Made by a program: the position numbers and the translations under genes. The notes beneath the pieces are model-generated. The model was given only the letters and a program-made list of their open reading frames with translations. It made no database searches and was not told where the DNA came from. A DNA stretch of 64,000 nucleotides from Paenibacillus sp. PastM-3 (GTDB lineage Bacteria; Bacillota; Bacilli; Paenibacillales; Paenibacillaceae): the NCBI RefSeq assembly GCF_029893965.1, contig NZ_JARXXP010000010.1, positions 62,001 to 126,000 of the forward strand, read 5' to 3'. Positions 1-9,362 of the stretch are shown in pieces; within the stretch, counting starts at the first letter, position 1, and the number at the start of each line of letters is the position of its first letter.

Positions 1-21
1 ACCGATAACTGCCAGCTTCAT
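1..21 (-). CDS. Start of a probable UDP-glucose/UDP-sugar 6-dehydrogenase (partial)
   Basis: Only the first seven codons lie in the window, reading M-K-L-A-V-I-G on the minus strand. An AGGAGG lies just upstream, inside the 3' end of the preceding glycosyltransferase gene. An MKLAVIG start is typical of the NAD-binding Rossmann segment of UDP-glucose/GDP-mannose dehydrogenases (followed there by GTGYVG). Such an enzyme would fit the end of an exopolysaccharide operon that also encodes GtaB. The evidence is short, and other Rossmann proteins begin similarly. Confidence 0.45.
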
Positions 22-25
22 ACAA

Positions 26-1126
26 TCATCCTCCTTTTAGGAAATTAACGTAGGCTTGCTCTACATACTGCTTGAACTGCACCATAAACGCCTGTTCATC
101 GAACTTGCGGGCATGCCCCATAATCCGGCCGATATCCCATGCGTAGGACTCCACTTCGTTTATGGCCTTCAGTAAATCGTCAACTTCCTGATGCTGAAAA
201 AATACGCCGTTCACATAAGGCACGATTGTATCCAGCGCCCCTCCGGCCTGGTAAGCAATAACCGGTCTTCCTGCAGCATTCGCCTCCAGCGGCGTGATAC
301 CGAAATCTTCTTCGCCCGGAAAAATAAAGGCCCGGCACTGCGACATAAGGCCCGTTACCTCAGCATCCTCCAGCCGGCCCAGGAAGGATACATTGCCCTT
401 GGCCATGCCTTCCAGACGCTTGCGGTCCGGTCCGTCACCGACGATGAACAGCTTCAGCCCGTTGCGGTTAAAAGCCTCCACTGCGAGATCGATCCGCTTG
501 TAGGAAACAAGCCGTGAGACGATCAGGTAGTAGTCGCCGATTGATTTCGAGCTGCTGAAGCGTGCGGTGTTGATCGGCGGAAAGATAATATCCGCATCGC
601 GGTGATAATAGTTCTGGATCCGCGTCTTCACGACGGAAGAGTTAGCTACGAACTGGTTAACATTTTTACTCGTCCGCTGATCCCAGTTCTTGAGCCGCTG
701 CATGTAGATCTTCAGCAGTCTTTTGAACAGTCCGGAGTTGGTCTGCCGCTCCATGTAAGTGTCATAATCCCAGGCAAAGCGCATCGGCGTATGGCAATAG
801 CAGAGATGGAACGTCGATTCGGGCACCTGAATGCTTTTCATAAAAGCACTGCTGGAGCTCAGGACGATATCATATCCGCGAAAATCCAGATCACGGATGG
901 CCATGGGATATAGCGGCAGCACCCCTTTAAAGTTGGTCTTCACTCCCGGAATTTTCTGCAGCCAGGAGGCTCTGATGTCCGCGTCTTTGAGGTTGTCGGT
1001 CAATCGGCTTCCGTTAAACACGGTTGTGAAGATCGGAGCCTCCGGATACATGTGGTGGAATACCTCCACTACTCTTTCCGCCCCGCCCATTTGGATTAAG
1101 TAATCGTGCGCTATCGCAATTTTCAT
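26..1126 (-). CDS. GT4-family glycosyltransferase
   Basis: A 366-aa GT-B fold glycosyltransferase that would add one sugar to the lipid-linked repeat unit at the inner face of the membrane. The N-terminus MKIAIAHDYLIQMGGAERV carries the Gly-rich acceptor-side loop. The C-terminal half shows the donor-binding signatures YYLIVSRLVSYKR, LFIVGDGPDRKRLE, and the acidic EDFGITPLEANAAGRPVIA block (E-x7-E type). I chose the ATG at 1126, which has GAGGATG just upstream, over more upstream codons that lack a ribosome binding site. The stop sits 5 bp before the next gene's start, so the operon continues off the window. The sugar specificity cannot be read. Confidence 0.93.
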   Translation of the reverse strand: MKIAIAHDYLIQMGGAERVVEVFHHMYPEAPIFTTVFNGSRLTDNLKDADIRASWLQKIPGVKTNFKGVLPLYPMAIRDLDFRGYDIVLSSSSAFMKSIQVPESTFHLCYCHTPMRFAWDYDTYMERQTNSGLFKRLLKIYMQRLKNWDQRTSKNVNQFVANSSVVKTRIQNYYHRDADIIFPPINTARFSSSKSIGDYYLIVSRLVSYKRIDLAVEAFNRNGLKLFIVGDGPDRKRLEGMAKGNVSFLGRLEDAEVTGLMSQCRAFIFPGEEDFGITPLEANAAGRPVIAYQAGGALDTIVPYVNGVFFQHQEVDDLLKAINEVESYAWDIGRIMGHARKFDEQAFMVQFKQYVEQAYVNFLKGG

Positions 1127-1171
1127 GTGAATCATCCTCAAAGTTTTATGGAGCCGCATCATCAAGCACAA

Positions 1172-2311
1172 TCAGGTTGCCGCCAGCAGTCCTTTGTAGT
1201 AATCAACAATGTCCTTGACGGTATTCTCGATGACAAAATGCTCTTTCACCCGTTTCGTTCCATTCTCGGCCATCCGTCTGCGCTCCTCGGGATGTTCCAG
1301 CATCCATGTGATGGATTCTGCGAGTATCCCTGCGTCTCCAGGCTGGATCAGCATTCCGGTTACACCCGGTACTACAATCTCTACAGGCCCGCCTTCATTC
1401 GAGGCGATGACCGGCAGCCCGGCTGCCATGCCTTCAACAATGACCTGGCCGAACGGCTCAGGCGTAACCGACGTGTGAATCAGCAGATCGGCTTTTTGCA
1501 TTAATCCCTGTATGTCATCCACATGGCCCAGCAGACTGACATTGGTCAGATCATTCTGCTGAATCGTCCGGATCAATTCCTGTTTGTATTCCTCTTCTCC
1601 AAACAGCGCATCGCCGGCCAGCCAAAATTTCACTCTGCTGTCCTGCTTGAAGGCTTTGGCTGCCTCCAGCACGACATGTTGGCCTTTCCAGTGTGCCAGC
1701 CGTCCGACCAGCAGCACGTTGAAGTCCTTCTGGTCCCGTCTGCGGGTCCCTTCACTGATCGCCTTGGCGAAGGCGGAGTAGACAACGAGTGTCTTTTTCG
1801 TCTGCGGCAGCTCCAGAGCGCTCAGCGTAGAGTGCGAATTGGCGATGACCCCGTTCGGCAGCATGCGCGACATCATGCGGATGGCCTTGGCGACCACCGG
1901 CTTTAAGTAAGGGGCGCCGATATGGTCCCGGATATGCCAGATCAGCGGCACGCCCGCTTTCTTGGCGGCGACTGCACCGTAGAACGCTGATTTCAGCGAA
2001 TTGGTATGCACACAGTCCACCTTCTCCTGCTTCAGCAGGGGAGCCAGCTTGCTGCCGTAGGCCAGCAGCTTGATTGCTGCTGCCGGAGCTCCAAGATTGA
2101 CGGCGTTGCGGCCGCGGCTGCGGATGCTCTCATCCAGCGGAATTACGCGGACATCAATGCCCTTTTCGCGCAGCCGTTCAGCAAGCGCACCTTCTTCGGC
2201 CAGAATGACGAGCGGCTGCACATTTTCTCCGATATTGGTGAGGATATTGAATAAGGCAACCTCTCCTCCGCTCCACTTGGCGGTGTGATCAATATAGGCT
2301 ACTTTTAGCAT
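1172..2311 (-). CDS. GT4-family glycosyltransferase
   Basis: A 379-aa retaining GT-B glycosyltransferase. The start MLKVAYIDHTAKWSGGEVAL has the acceptor-side GG loop. The Rossmann-like C-terminal domain contains NVLLVGRLAHWKGQHVVLEA, FWLAGD and the EPFGQVIVEGMAAGLPVIAS nucleotide-sugar block, near residues 190-320. It overlaps the end of the upstream glycosyltransferase gene by 7 bp, indicating translational coupling. Its role is inferred to be one transfer step in assembly of the exopolysaccharide repeat unit; donor and acceptor are unknown. Confidence 0.93.
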   Translation of the reverse strand: MLKVAYIDHTAKWSGGEVALFNILTNIGENVQPLVILAEEGALAERLREKGIDVRVIPLDESIRSRGRNAVNLGAPAAAIKLLAYGSKLAPLLKQEKVDCVHTNSLKSAFYGAVAAKKAGVPLIWHIRDHIGAPYLKPVVAKAIRMMSRMLPNGVIANSHSTLSALELPQTKKTLVVYSAFAKAISEGTRRRDQKDFNVLLVGRLAHWKGQHVVLEAAKAFKQDSRVKFWLAGDALFGEEEYKQELIRTIQQNDLTNVSLLGHVDDIQGLMQKADLLIHTSVTPEPFGQVIVEGMAAGLPVIASNEGGPVEIVVPGVTGMLIQPGDAGILAESITWMLEHPEERRRMAENGTKRVKEHFVIENTVKDIVDYYKGLLAAT

Positions 2312-3498
2312 CCTGCGGCCACACCCTTTCCCAAAGTCTGCAGAAATACCGATTCAACCTGATCCCCGACATGCTGCCAGGTGTACTTCTCAAGTACATG
2401 GCCACGGCATTCTTCACGGCTCGGCAGGAGCTTTCGGTTGCTGAGCATATGAATCATACCCTCTGCCATATCGTCGCTGGCTGCACTCTTGAACAGCAGC
2501 TCCGGCCGGAAGCCCTGGAGAATTTCCTTGTTGCCGCCTACCGGGGTAGCCATAACCGGAAGTCCGGAGGACAATGCCTCGACGGTAATCAGCCCGAATC
2601 CCTCCAGCGCCTGTGAGGGAACCACGAACATGTCGGCTGCCTGGTAGTAGGAGGCCAGCTCATGATCGGGAATATATCCGAGCAGCCGGACCTTGTTGCC
2701 AAGGCCGTAATCGGCGATTTTTTCTTCAAGCTCGCCCCGCAGCGGCCCTTTGCCGCCGATCAGCAGAATCGCGTTCGGGAAGCGCTCCGACACCTGCTTC
2801 CAGGCATCCAGCAGCTGCAGCAGCCCCATGCGGTTCATCAGCCGCCGCACGGTCAGCACGGTGGTTGCCCCTTCCGGCAGATTCAGTGTCCGACGTACCG
2901 CCAGCCGGTTGTTCGCCGGAACAAAGCGTTCGATATTGGCCGCTCCCGGAATCACGACGATCTTGTGCAGCGGCACTCCGTGCAGCTGATGCAGCACGTC
3001 ACGGAAATACTCGCTAAGGACAATAAATTTATCTGCCAGCTTGTAGGCCTTGCGTTCGATGGACTTGGCAATGGTCGTCTTGACCCGGTGCTTGATGCCC
3101 TGGCCCTCGATCTTCATCTCTTCATTCCACGGACCGTGGAAGGTCATGATGACCGGAATCCCCCGCTTCTTTGCCTCAATCGCCGGCCCTACGCCGTATG
3201 GGGCAAAGTGCGAGTACAGGATGTCGATGCGTCCGCTGCCGTTGCCCATCAGATCTGCCGCTTTGCGCTGGAAGGCATCTCTGCGCTTCCAGATCGTCTC
3301 TTTGGGATCGCCCGCATTATGGATGATCAGATCCTTGGGAGTCGGCGGTGTCTCCTGGCTGCAGATCAGCGCATGCACCTGGTTGCGTGTGGAGAGCTGC
3401 TCGCAGACAGATTTGAAATACGTGTTGAGCCCGCCGGGCTGCAGCGACGGCCAGCTAAGGCCGGTCGTCATAATGTTCAGTCCGTCACTGTACGGCAT
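2305..3498 (-). CDS. GT4-family glycosyltransferase
   Basis: A 397-aa GT-B glycosyltransferase. N-terminal MTTGLSWPSLQPGGLNTYFK carries the PGG loop typical of GT4 enzymes. The C-terminal donor site includes TVLTVRRLMNRMGLLQLLDA, AILLIGGKGPLRGELEE and ALEGFGLITVEALSSGLPVMA. The ATG at 3498 follows GGGGGAGAGAAGCT. The gene overlaps its upstream neighbour by 14 bp and its downstream neighbour by 7 bp, so it sits inside a tightly packed operon. The specific linkage formed is not predictable from sequence alone. Confidence 0.93.
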   Translation of the reverse strand: MPYSDGLNIMTTGLSWPSLQPGGLNTYFKSVCEQLSTRNQVHALICSQETPPTPKDLIIHNAGDPKETIWKRRDAFQRKAADLMGNGSGRIDILYSHFAPYGVGPAIEAKKRGIPVIMTFHGPWNEEMKIEGQGIKHRVKTTIAKSIERKAYKLADKFIVLSEYFRDVLHQLHGVPLHKIVVIPGAANIERFVPANNRLAVRRTLNLPEGATTVLTVRRLMNRMGLLQLLDAWKQVSERFPNAILLIGGKGPLRGELEEKIADYGLGNKVRLLGYIPDHELASYYQAADMFVVPSQALEGFGLITVEALSSGLPVMATPVGGNKEILQGFRPELLFKSAASDDMAEGMIHMLSNRKLLPSREECRGHVLEKYTWQHVGDQVESVFLQTLGKGVAAGC

Positions 3499-4342
3499 AG
3501 CTTCTCTCCCCCTTCTTCTTCCCTTTCTCCGCCTGACCCTGCGCGTTATGCCGGGCCAGCCTGCTGGAGCTGGTTAATTCGTAAAGCTTGAAGCCGACCA
3601 TGAATTCATACATCACCCAGAATACGGATACCGCAAATCCGGAAATGCCTTTCTTGAACAGGCCATGCAGGAAGTATTTCTGCAGGAAGCGTGCCGGCGG
3701 CCGCAGCAGCAGGTTTCTCAGCTTGAACGGCTTGCCTTTTTCGAATGCCGCCTGTGCCTCCAGGTCGGTGTATTTGTTGAAGCGGGCCACATGGTCGTTG
3801 ATGCTGCGGAAGCCCTGATGCCACAGCACTCCGTTCAGCCGGACCGTCCGTTCCTCCTCAACCTCGGGCATCTCATGCACCAGGGAATTGCGGATGCCGT
3901 ACTCCTTGCGGTTATACAGGCGGACCAGGTACTCCCCTTTGTCCAGCCATCTGCCCAGGAAATCACCGATCCGGTAAAGCGAGAAGGCTACGCCCCGGTC
4001 AGTCAGCCCCGGCTTGCGCTGCAGAATATCCTGTGCCAGCTCATCGCTGACCACTTCGTCGGTATCAATCAGGAAGACCCAATCATGGACGGCGCGTTCC
4101 ACTCCGAATTCCCTTTGTTTGGCATATCCGGGCCACGGGTTGACGTATACCCGGCAGCCGAGGCTTTCGGCCAGCTGCACCGTCCCGTCCTTGCTTCCCC
4201 CGTCGATTACCACAACCTCGTCGGCGAAGAGTCGGCAGGACTGAATTGCTTTGGATATGCGAACTTCGTCATCCTGAGCAATGATGACAACCGAAATCGG
4301 GTAACTGCCCGGGCTGCCAAGCACGCTTGTTACTGAATCCAT
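3485..4342 (-). CDS. GT2-family glycosyltransferase (WaaE/KdtX-like)
   Basis: A 285-aa inverting GT-A glycosyltransferase. The N-terminal 120 residues contain ISVVIIAQDDEVRISKAI, then DEVVVIDGGSKDGTVQLAE (nucleotide binding), then VFLIDTDEVVSDEL, a DxD-type metal-binding motif. The spacing and the DGGSKDGT form resemble WaaE/KdtX-type family 2 enzymes, which also have a C-terminal hydrophobic membrane-association stretch; here it is near residues 225-250. A strong AAAGGAGG precedes the ATG at 4342. It is part of the exopolysaccharide operon, and the acceptor sugar is unknown. Confidence 0.92.
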   Translation of the reverse strand: MDSVTSVLGSPGSYPISVVIIAQDDEVRISKAIQSCRLFADEVVVIDGGSKDGTVQLAESLGCRVYVNPWPGYAKQREFGVERAVHDWVFLIDTDEVVSDELAQDILQRKPGLTDRGVAFSLYRIGDFLGRWLDKGEYLVRLYNRKEYGIRNSLVHEMPEVEEERTVRLNGVLWHQGFRSINDHVARFNKYTDLEAQAAFEKGKPFKLRNLLLRPPARFLQKYFLHGLFKKGISGFAVSVFWVMYEFMVGFKLYELTSSSRLARHNAQGQAEKGKKKGERSYAVQ

Positions 4343-4356
4343 GAAGGTATCCTCCT

Positions 4357-5745
4357 TTACTTAACTGCTGGATCCGCCGGTTTCTTGCGGATATAAGAAT
4401 TCATCGTTGTCTTCATCCATTGGATGTCCTCCCTGCTGATCAGCAGGCGGGGAAGCTTAACTTTCAGGTTGTATCTGATATTAAGAATAATGAACAGGAA
4501 GCGGAGCATTGCCGATGACAGCATCGCCACTCCCGCTCCGAATAATCCGAACTTTGGCACCAGCAGGAAGAGCAGCGGGATTACAAGAATCAGGCCCACC
4601 CCCTGCAGGATGGATACAAACTTCGGTTTGCCGAGCGCCATGAAGGTCTGAGCCAGAATCAGGGTGCCTCCGCTGATCGTTACCTCCAGCAGCAGCAGCC
4701 GGAATACCGTCAGTGCAGTGTTGAAATCCTTGCCGTACAGCAGCGGGATAACAAAGGGGGCAGCCAGCATCAGGAATAGTGCGCCTAACAGCGTGCAGGT
4801 GGTGCTGATCCGGAAAGCCTTGAAGGTCAGCGAGATTGCTTCATCTTTCGAAAGCTCGGAGGCTTTCGGGAACAGCACCACAGTAATGGAATTCGAGAAA
4901 AAGTTGACCATCCGCGACAGGCTTACCGCCACGGCATACAGCCCCAGGTCGGCCGGCCGCAGCAGGCCGGCGATAATGATCTGGTCAATGTATGTAGAGA
5001 ACTGGCCGAGCAGATCATTACCGTAAGAGCCAAGCCCGTAGGTGAACAGTCTTTTGAAATTACGGTAAGTGTTTCTCATCTTTACTTTGTAGGTACGCAG
5101 CAGGAGCAGCGTCATCCAGATGAACAGCGGCACCGAAGGAATCAGATAAGCCAGTGCGGTAGTATATGGATTCATACTGCCGGTAAGGATCAGAATGCCG
5201 ATGACCGCCAGCGTCAGAAGCGGCACCAGATACCGCTGCCAGTTGAAGGTTTTGTAATCCCCCCTGAACTGAAAGGCCGCATTGTTGATCTGTGAGACCA
5301 CAATCAGCGGGCATAGGATCATGGACACTTGCGCGAACAAGACAACCTCTGAACTGAAGGAATCGAGCCAATACGGCAGAACGAAAATCCCTACTGTCAT
5401 CGCTATTATCCCGAAACCCAGGCCGATCAGCAGTGCGACCCGGTACAGCACACCGGCTTCATCGGGGTTCTTCTTGGCGTTGTAGATCAGCGCCGACGGA
5501 ATCCCGAAGCTCATGCTGAACGCCAGGAACTGTGACCAGTTCACCATCGCCGTCTGTTCCCCGCGGCCGGATGGTCCGAGGTAGCGGGCGGTCAGCACGC
5601 CGGTCAGCATATTGACCAGCAGGATCAGCACGCTGACCATCATGGTTTTGACTGCCGCCGAGCTGTTGTTCTTGCTCTTGGTAAACCGTTTGAGCGAGGA
5701 CCAGACCGCGCTAGTGGGAAGTGATTTGGCGTTCGACTGCTGCAT
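4357..5745 (-). CDS. Wzx-type polysaccharide flippase (MOP superfamily)
   Basis: A 462-aa polytopic protein with about 12-14 hydrophobic helices. It begins with the internal-facing segment SAAVKTMMVSVLILLVNMLTG and the LGPSGRGEQ motif typical of polysaccharide-transport members of the MOP superfamily. Its inferred role is flipping the undecaprenyl-linked repeat unit across the membrane for polymerisation. I chose the ATG at 5745 (AGAAGGGAACACCGC upstream), which overlaps the preceding Wzy/ligase-like gene by 35 bp. Longer starts further into that gene have no ribosome binding site. Confidence 0.9.
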   Translation of the reverse strand: MQQSNAKSLPTSAVWSSLKRFTKSKNNSSAAVKTMMVSVLILLVNMLTGVLTARYLGPSGRGEQTAMVNWSQFLAFSMSFGIPSALIYNAKKNPDEAGVLYRVALLIGLGFGIIAMTVGIFVLPYWLDSFSSEVVLFAQVSMILCPLIVVSQINNAAFQFRGDYKTFNWQRYLVPLLTLAVIGILILTGSMNPYTTALAYLIPSVPLFIWMTLLLLRTYKVKMRNTYRNFKRLFTYGLGSYGNDLLGQFSTYIDQIIIAGLLRPADLGLYAVAVSLSRMVNFFSNSITVVLFPKASELSKDEAISLTFKAFRISTTCTLLGALFLMLAAPFVIPLLYGKDFNTALTVFRLLLLEVTISGGTLILAQTFMALGKPKFVSILQGVGLILVIPLLFLLVPKFGLFGAGVAMLSSAMLRFLFIILNIRYNLKVKLPRLLISREDIQWMKTTMNSYIRKKPADPAVK

Positions 5746-7204
5746 GCGGTGTTCCCTTCTTTCTACTCTCAATAATCTCTTTGGCGCCGAGGCCAAGGCC
5801 AATCAGCATCCAGATCAGGTATCCCTTCAGTCCCGGGAAGCCGTTATCGGATAGCAGGCTGACGACCGCTCCTGTCCAAGCTGCCAGTGAAAGCCTGGCG
5901 TACGGCTGAAGACTGTCCTTACTCGTGACCCTCTGGGCAATCTGTTTGATGACGACGCCCAGTGCGCCGAAGAAGAACAAGGCCCCCAGTACCCCGAAGG
6001 TGAGCAGCAATGCGATAAACCCGTTATCCATATTGCCGTACTCGCCAAGTTCGCCTCCGTTACCCAGCTTGGTACTCTGACCTACACTGCCAATTCCCTG
6101 ACCAACGGGATTCGAGGCTACCAGCGGTACCATGTTCTGCCAGAGGACGAGCCGCTCATTGTAGGAGTGATCCTCCTGTACCGAGGTTAATGTCTCCATC
6201 CGTGCGACCAACCCTTCTGCACCCGGAAGCTTCGGAACGATCCAGAACAGTGCAGCGGCAACAAAACCGAGCTGGAGCAGCGTCTTCCACTTGCCTTTGG
6301 AAGGGGAGGAAGCGATGTAGACCAGCAGCATCACCAGCAGCACCAGCCAGGCCGAGCGGACCAGCGTGGTCAGCAGGCAAATTACGACGAGCAGGACGCC
6401 GATCCAGCGCAGCGTACCCTGCCATCTCCGCTCCAGAATCATCGGCACCAGGGCGAATACCAGGAAGGTAGCGGCAGGCCCGGGTGAATTCAGCGTGGAG
6501 AACACCCGGACTTCCAGCGGATACGGCGTTCCGATGGAGATCATATCCGCATTGCGCATCCAGAAGGCATCCCATGGCGGAACGGTCAGATACTGGATGA
6601 TGCCGTAGATGGCTACCAGCACGGCAATGTTGGCAAAAGCGTACAGCAGCCGGTCAATATCCTTCGGCGTGAACCGGGTAACCGCAAAGAACGGAATCAG
6701 CAGCAGCGGTACGATGTAGTTCGCCAGATCGTACACCGAGCCCACGCCGTTCTTGGCCAGCCCGATCATTGCGCCGTAAGCCAGTGCCACTGAGAACAAC
6801 AGAATGATCCGGGATGATGACTTGCGGATCCGGTGAATTTCCCGCAGCACCGGAATGGCAAGGGTTGCACCCGTCAGCAGCGGCGCCAGGCTGAGCAGGG
6901 ATACGGAATGGTATACCCCTTCTGACCAGTCGGCGATCCGCCGCAGCTCCGGGGCCACTGCCCAGATGAGCAGCGTGTAGGCAATCAGCAGTTTGGGCTT
7001 CAGCAGTGCCAGCAGGAAGGCGGGAAAGAGTAGCCCTGCCAGAATGGCTCCCTGCAAACTGTCGGAGGCACTTAGCTGTGCGCTGGCGAACCCGATGATC
7101 AGCGGAAGGCCAAGACATATGGCGCAGATCAGCGCTGTCACCGCGCCGGATTTCATCGTGTTCAGGGATGGCAGCGATATACTGCTCTCATTCTGCTCCG
7201 TCAT
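5711..7204 (-). CDS. O-antigen ligase/polymerase family membrane protein (Wzy-like), copy 1
   Basis: A 497-aa protein with 10 or more transmembrane helices. It has a large extracytoplasmic loop between the late helices (about residues 330-395) that contains YNERLVLWQNMVPLVASNP and GQGIGSVG, the region where Wzy_C/O-antigen ligase proteins carry their functional Arg/His residues. Inferred role: polymerisation of the flipped repeat unit or transfer to an acceptor on the outer face of the membrane. CAGGAGGTGGGG precedes the ATG. A second member of the family (8007-9353) lies two genes upstream, so one may polymerise and the other ligate. Confidence 0.88.
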   Translation of the reverse strand: MTEQNESSISLPSLNTMKSGAVTALICAICLGLPLIIGFASAQLSASDSLQGAILAGLLFPAFLLALLKPKLLIAYTLLIWAVAPELRRIADWSEGVYHSVSLLSLAPLLTGATLAIPVLREIHRIRKSSSRIILLFSVALAYGAMIGLAKNGVGSVYDLANYIVPLLLIPFFAVTRFTPKDIDRLLYAFANIAVLVAIYGIIQYLTVPPWDAFWMRNADMISIGTPYPLEVRVFSTLNSPGPAATFLVFALVPMILERRWQGTLRWIGVLLVVICLLTTLVRSAWLVLLVMLLVYIASSPSKGKWKTLLQLGFVAAALFWIVPKLPGAEGLVARMETLTSVQEDHSYNERLVLWQNMVPLVASNPVGQGIGSVGQSTKLGNGGELGEYGNMDNGFIALLLTFGVLGALFFFGALGVVIKQIAQRVTSKDSLQPYARLSLAAWTGAVVSLLSDNGFPGLKGYLIWMLIGLGLGAKEIIESRKKGTPHAAVERQITSH

Positions 7205-7236
7205 CTTCGTTCCCCACCTCCTGCCGGCAACTGTAA

Positions 7237-8010
7237 TTATTCAAGGCTTCTGCCCTTTACACGGTCTTTCTTGCGCAGCTCCTTGAGCAGCAGAACCAGG
7301 AATTGGGCATCGTCTACAAGATATCTCTTCCAGAGCCTTCCCGGCTCCTGGCTTAGCCGCCAGAACCATTCAAGCCCTGTCTTCTGCATAAAGTCCGGCG
7401 CCCGCTTCACGGAACCGGAGAGGAAATCAAAGGTTGCGCCGACGCCGATCGAAATCGGAGCCTGGTAAGAGGTGTAATGGCGGTAAATCCATTTCTCCTG
7501 CTTCGGCGCGCCCACTCCGACGAATACAATATCCGGCTGGCTGTCCGTCAGCATCTTGATGATGTGCCGGTTCTCCTCCTCGTTATGCTCGAAGCCATAG
7601 GAGGGAGAGTAGCAACCGACAACATTGATGCCGGGATAAGCCGCTTTTAAATTCATTGTCGCCTTTTCCGGTACGCCTTCCGCGGAGCCGAGGAAGAACA
7701 GCCGGTACTTCCTTTGCTCGAAGGCGTTGCCCAGACGGCTGAAGAGATCCGAACCGGATACCTTCTGCTTGAGCGGCTTGCCAAGCATCTTTGAAGCCCA
7801 GATCAGCGGCATCCCGTCTGCGACGACTGCGCCCGCCTCTGAATAAACGGCCTGGAACTCTTTGTCCTTGCGCAGCTTGATTACATGATCGACATTGCAG
7901 GTCAGGATGTAGGACTGGTTCCTTTCCTGAATCGTTTTGTCGATGTAATCAAGCAAGTCCATGAAGTCATAGTTATTAAAGTTAACATCGAACATATTCA
8001 CTTGATTCAT
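7237..8010 (-). CDS. WecG/TagA/CpsF-family glycosyltransferase (GT26)
   Basis: A 257-aa protein with the family hallmarks. ILTCNVDHVIKLRKD lies near residue 38, followed by VVADGMPLIWASKMLG (substrate Asp), RLFFLGSAEGVPEKA, DIVFVGVGAPKQEKW and GVGATFDFLSGSVKRAPDFMQ. Known members are TagA (ManNAc transfer in wall teichoic acid) and WecG. In this operon it would add a sugar to the lipid-linked exopolysaccharide intermediate. Its ATG at 8010 overlaps the stop of the upstream Wzy-like gene as ATGA, which fixes the start. Confidence 0.93.
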   Translation of the reverse strand: MNQVNMFDVNFNNYDFMDLLDYIDKTIQERNQSYILTCNVDHVIKLRKDKEFQAVYSEAGAVVADGMPLIWASKMLGKPLKQKVSGSDLFSRLGNAFEQRKYRLFFLGSAEGVPEKATMNLKAAYPGINVVGCYSPSYGFEHNEEENRHIIKMLTDSQPDIVFVGVGAPKQEKWIYRHYTSYQAPISIGVGATFDFLSGSVKRAPDFMQKTGLEWFWRLSQEPGRLWKRYLVDDAQFLVLLLKELRKKDRVKGRSLE

Positions 8011-9353
8011 CGTATCACTTCTTTTTGTGGGGAATCGGTTGGCTGTGAAGATCGATATAGGCAGTTCAGGTACCAACAGAACGGAATAATGAATTGGACC
8101 GTCGACAGCGTGTTATCTGAAAAGGAATATACTAGAAACGCTGCAATCAAGAGTGCGTAATAAGGTCTGACCCGCGGCGCCAAAGCTCTGTAAACCACAA
8201 GAAACACAGCCAGTAAAGAAAGCATTAGCAGGATGGCGCCGATATACCCTCCATCGTAGTAAAACCGGATGTACTCGTTATGCGGAACAACAAACCCGTA
8301 ATAGAGTGTACCGTCATTGGCTACGGTGGCTGATCCAAGTCCCCGGCCCGCCCAGGGCGACCCGGCTGCCTTGTTCAGGAAAAACTCCCAGGCTTCCGTC
8401 CGGCCCGACAGGTCAATCCCCGTCTCGGTAGTCCGCTCAAAGGAGCGTTTTCTGAGATTATCCAGCTGCAGATAGACAGCTGCGGAGAGTACGATCCCCC
8501 CGCCCAGAAGCAGGAACAGGTACTGTGACTTGCCTTTTAAATACTGGCGCGAGATGTCGTAGAAATAATAGAGAACCATAGGTACGAGTGCCAGCATCGG
8601 CCCTCTCGTTCCTGTTCCGACAAGAATCAGAAAGTTCAGACCCAGCAGGGTGTAAAAAAGCCGGATATGCTGCGGGCTGCGCTTGATCTCTATGAAGCAG
8701 ATCGCCACGCCCATGAACGCCAGCATCGCCAGATGCGGTGCAATATTTGCTCCCTGCAGCCGTACAGCACCTGTAAATTCAATGGACAGAAGGGAGTGCA
8801 TGCCTGCTATCTGCAGCAGTATCCCTATCCCTACACTGATTACGGGCAGACTCGCGAGAATGCGGATCTGCTTATCGGCGACCTCCTTCTTCCAGTTGAT
8901 CAGGAGAAACACGAAGGGGAGCGACAGTCCGATAAAAGCTTTTACAGCAATGGAAGAGCTCATCTCCGGCAGCCAGATGGAGAAGCCGAAGGTGATAATC
9001 ACCAGAATGAACATAGCCCACAAGGGGGGACTCAGCTTGAATCTCAGTCCGTTCACCAGAATGCAGGGTACCAGCAGCATCAGGATTACCAGCTTGTAAA
9101 GCGAGAGAATTTCGAAACCGAACATGCTGCCGCTGAACAAAAAGTTGATCGAGACCGCTGTCGTCAGCAGTACGAAATAACTGATAACATCGGGGCGTGA
9201 GATGGAGACAGTTAGTAAAATAATCAAGAGTACGGCCGCTACCGCAAATACCGGCTGGTAAATGACCGCGGTCCCCAGAAACAGTGCGGACACGAGGTAG
9301 AGCATTCCGTATGGCAAAGCGTTTAGTTTGGTGCCCCACTCAAAATTAGTCAT
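8007..9353 (-). CDS. O-antigen ligase/polymerase family membrane protein (Wzy-like), copy 2
   Basis: A 448-aa polytopic membrane protein with at least 10 hydrophobic helices. Its periplasm-side loop near residues 300-350 contains SFERTTETGIDLSGRTEAWE and GRGLGSATVANDGTLYYGFVVPHNEY. The R-x2-W/H-NE pattern is characteristic of Wzy_C polymerases and O-antigen ligases. It is translationally coupled to the following GT26 gene (ATGA overlap). Compared with copy 1 (5711-7204) it is shorter and has a clearer H-N-E-Y motif, so I lean towards this one as the polymerase; that is inference. Confidence 0.88.
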   Translation of the reverse strand: MTNFEWGTKLNALPYGMLYLVSALFLGTAVIYQPVFAVAAVLLIILLTVSISRPDVISYFVLLTTAVSINFLFSGSMFGFEILSLYKLVILMLLVPCILVNGLRFKLSPPLWAMFILVIITFGFSIWLPEMSSSIAVKAFIGLSLPFVFLLINWKKEVADKQIRILASLPVISVGIGILLQIAGMHSLLSIEFTGAVRLQGANIAPHLAMLAFMGVAICFIEIKRSPQHIRLFYTLLGLNFLILVGTGTRGPMLALVPMVLYYFYDISRQYLKGKSQYLFLLLGGGIVLSAAVYLQLDNLRKRSFERTTETGIDLSGRTEAWEFFLNKAAGSPWAGRGLGSATVANDGTLYYGFVVPHNEYIRFYYDGGYIGAILLMLSLLAVFLVVYRALAPRVRPYYALLIAAFLVYSFSDNTLSTVQFIIPFCWYLNCLYRSSQPTDSPQKEVIR

Positions 9354-9362
9354 TGTCTTCCC

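Noticed and set aside
2662..3591. 309-codon plus-strand frame opposite glycosyltransferase genes
   Set aside because: Crosses the boundary of two overlapping real genes on the other strand and has no family signature.
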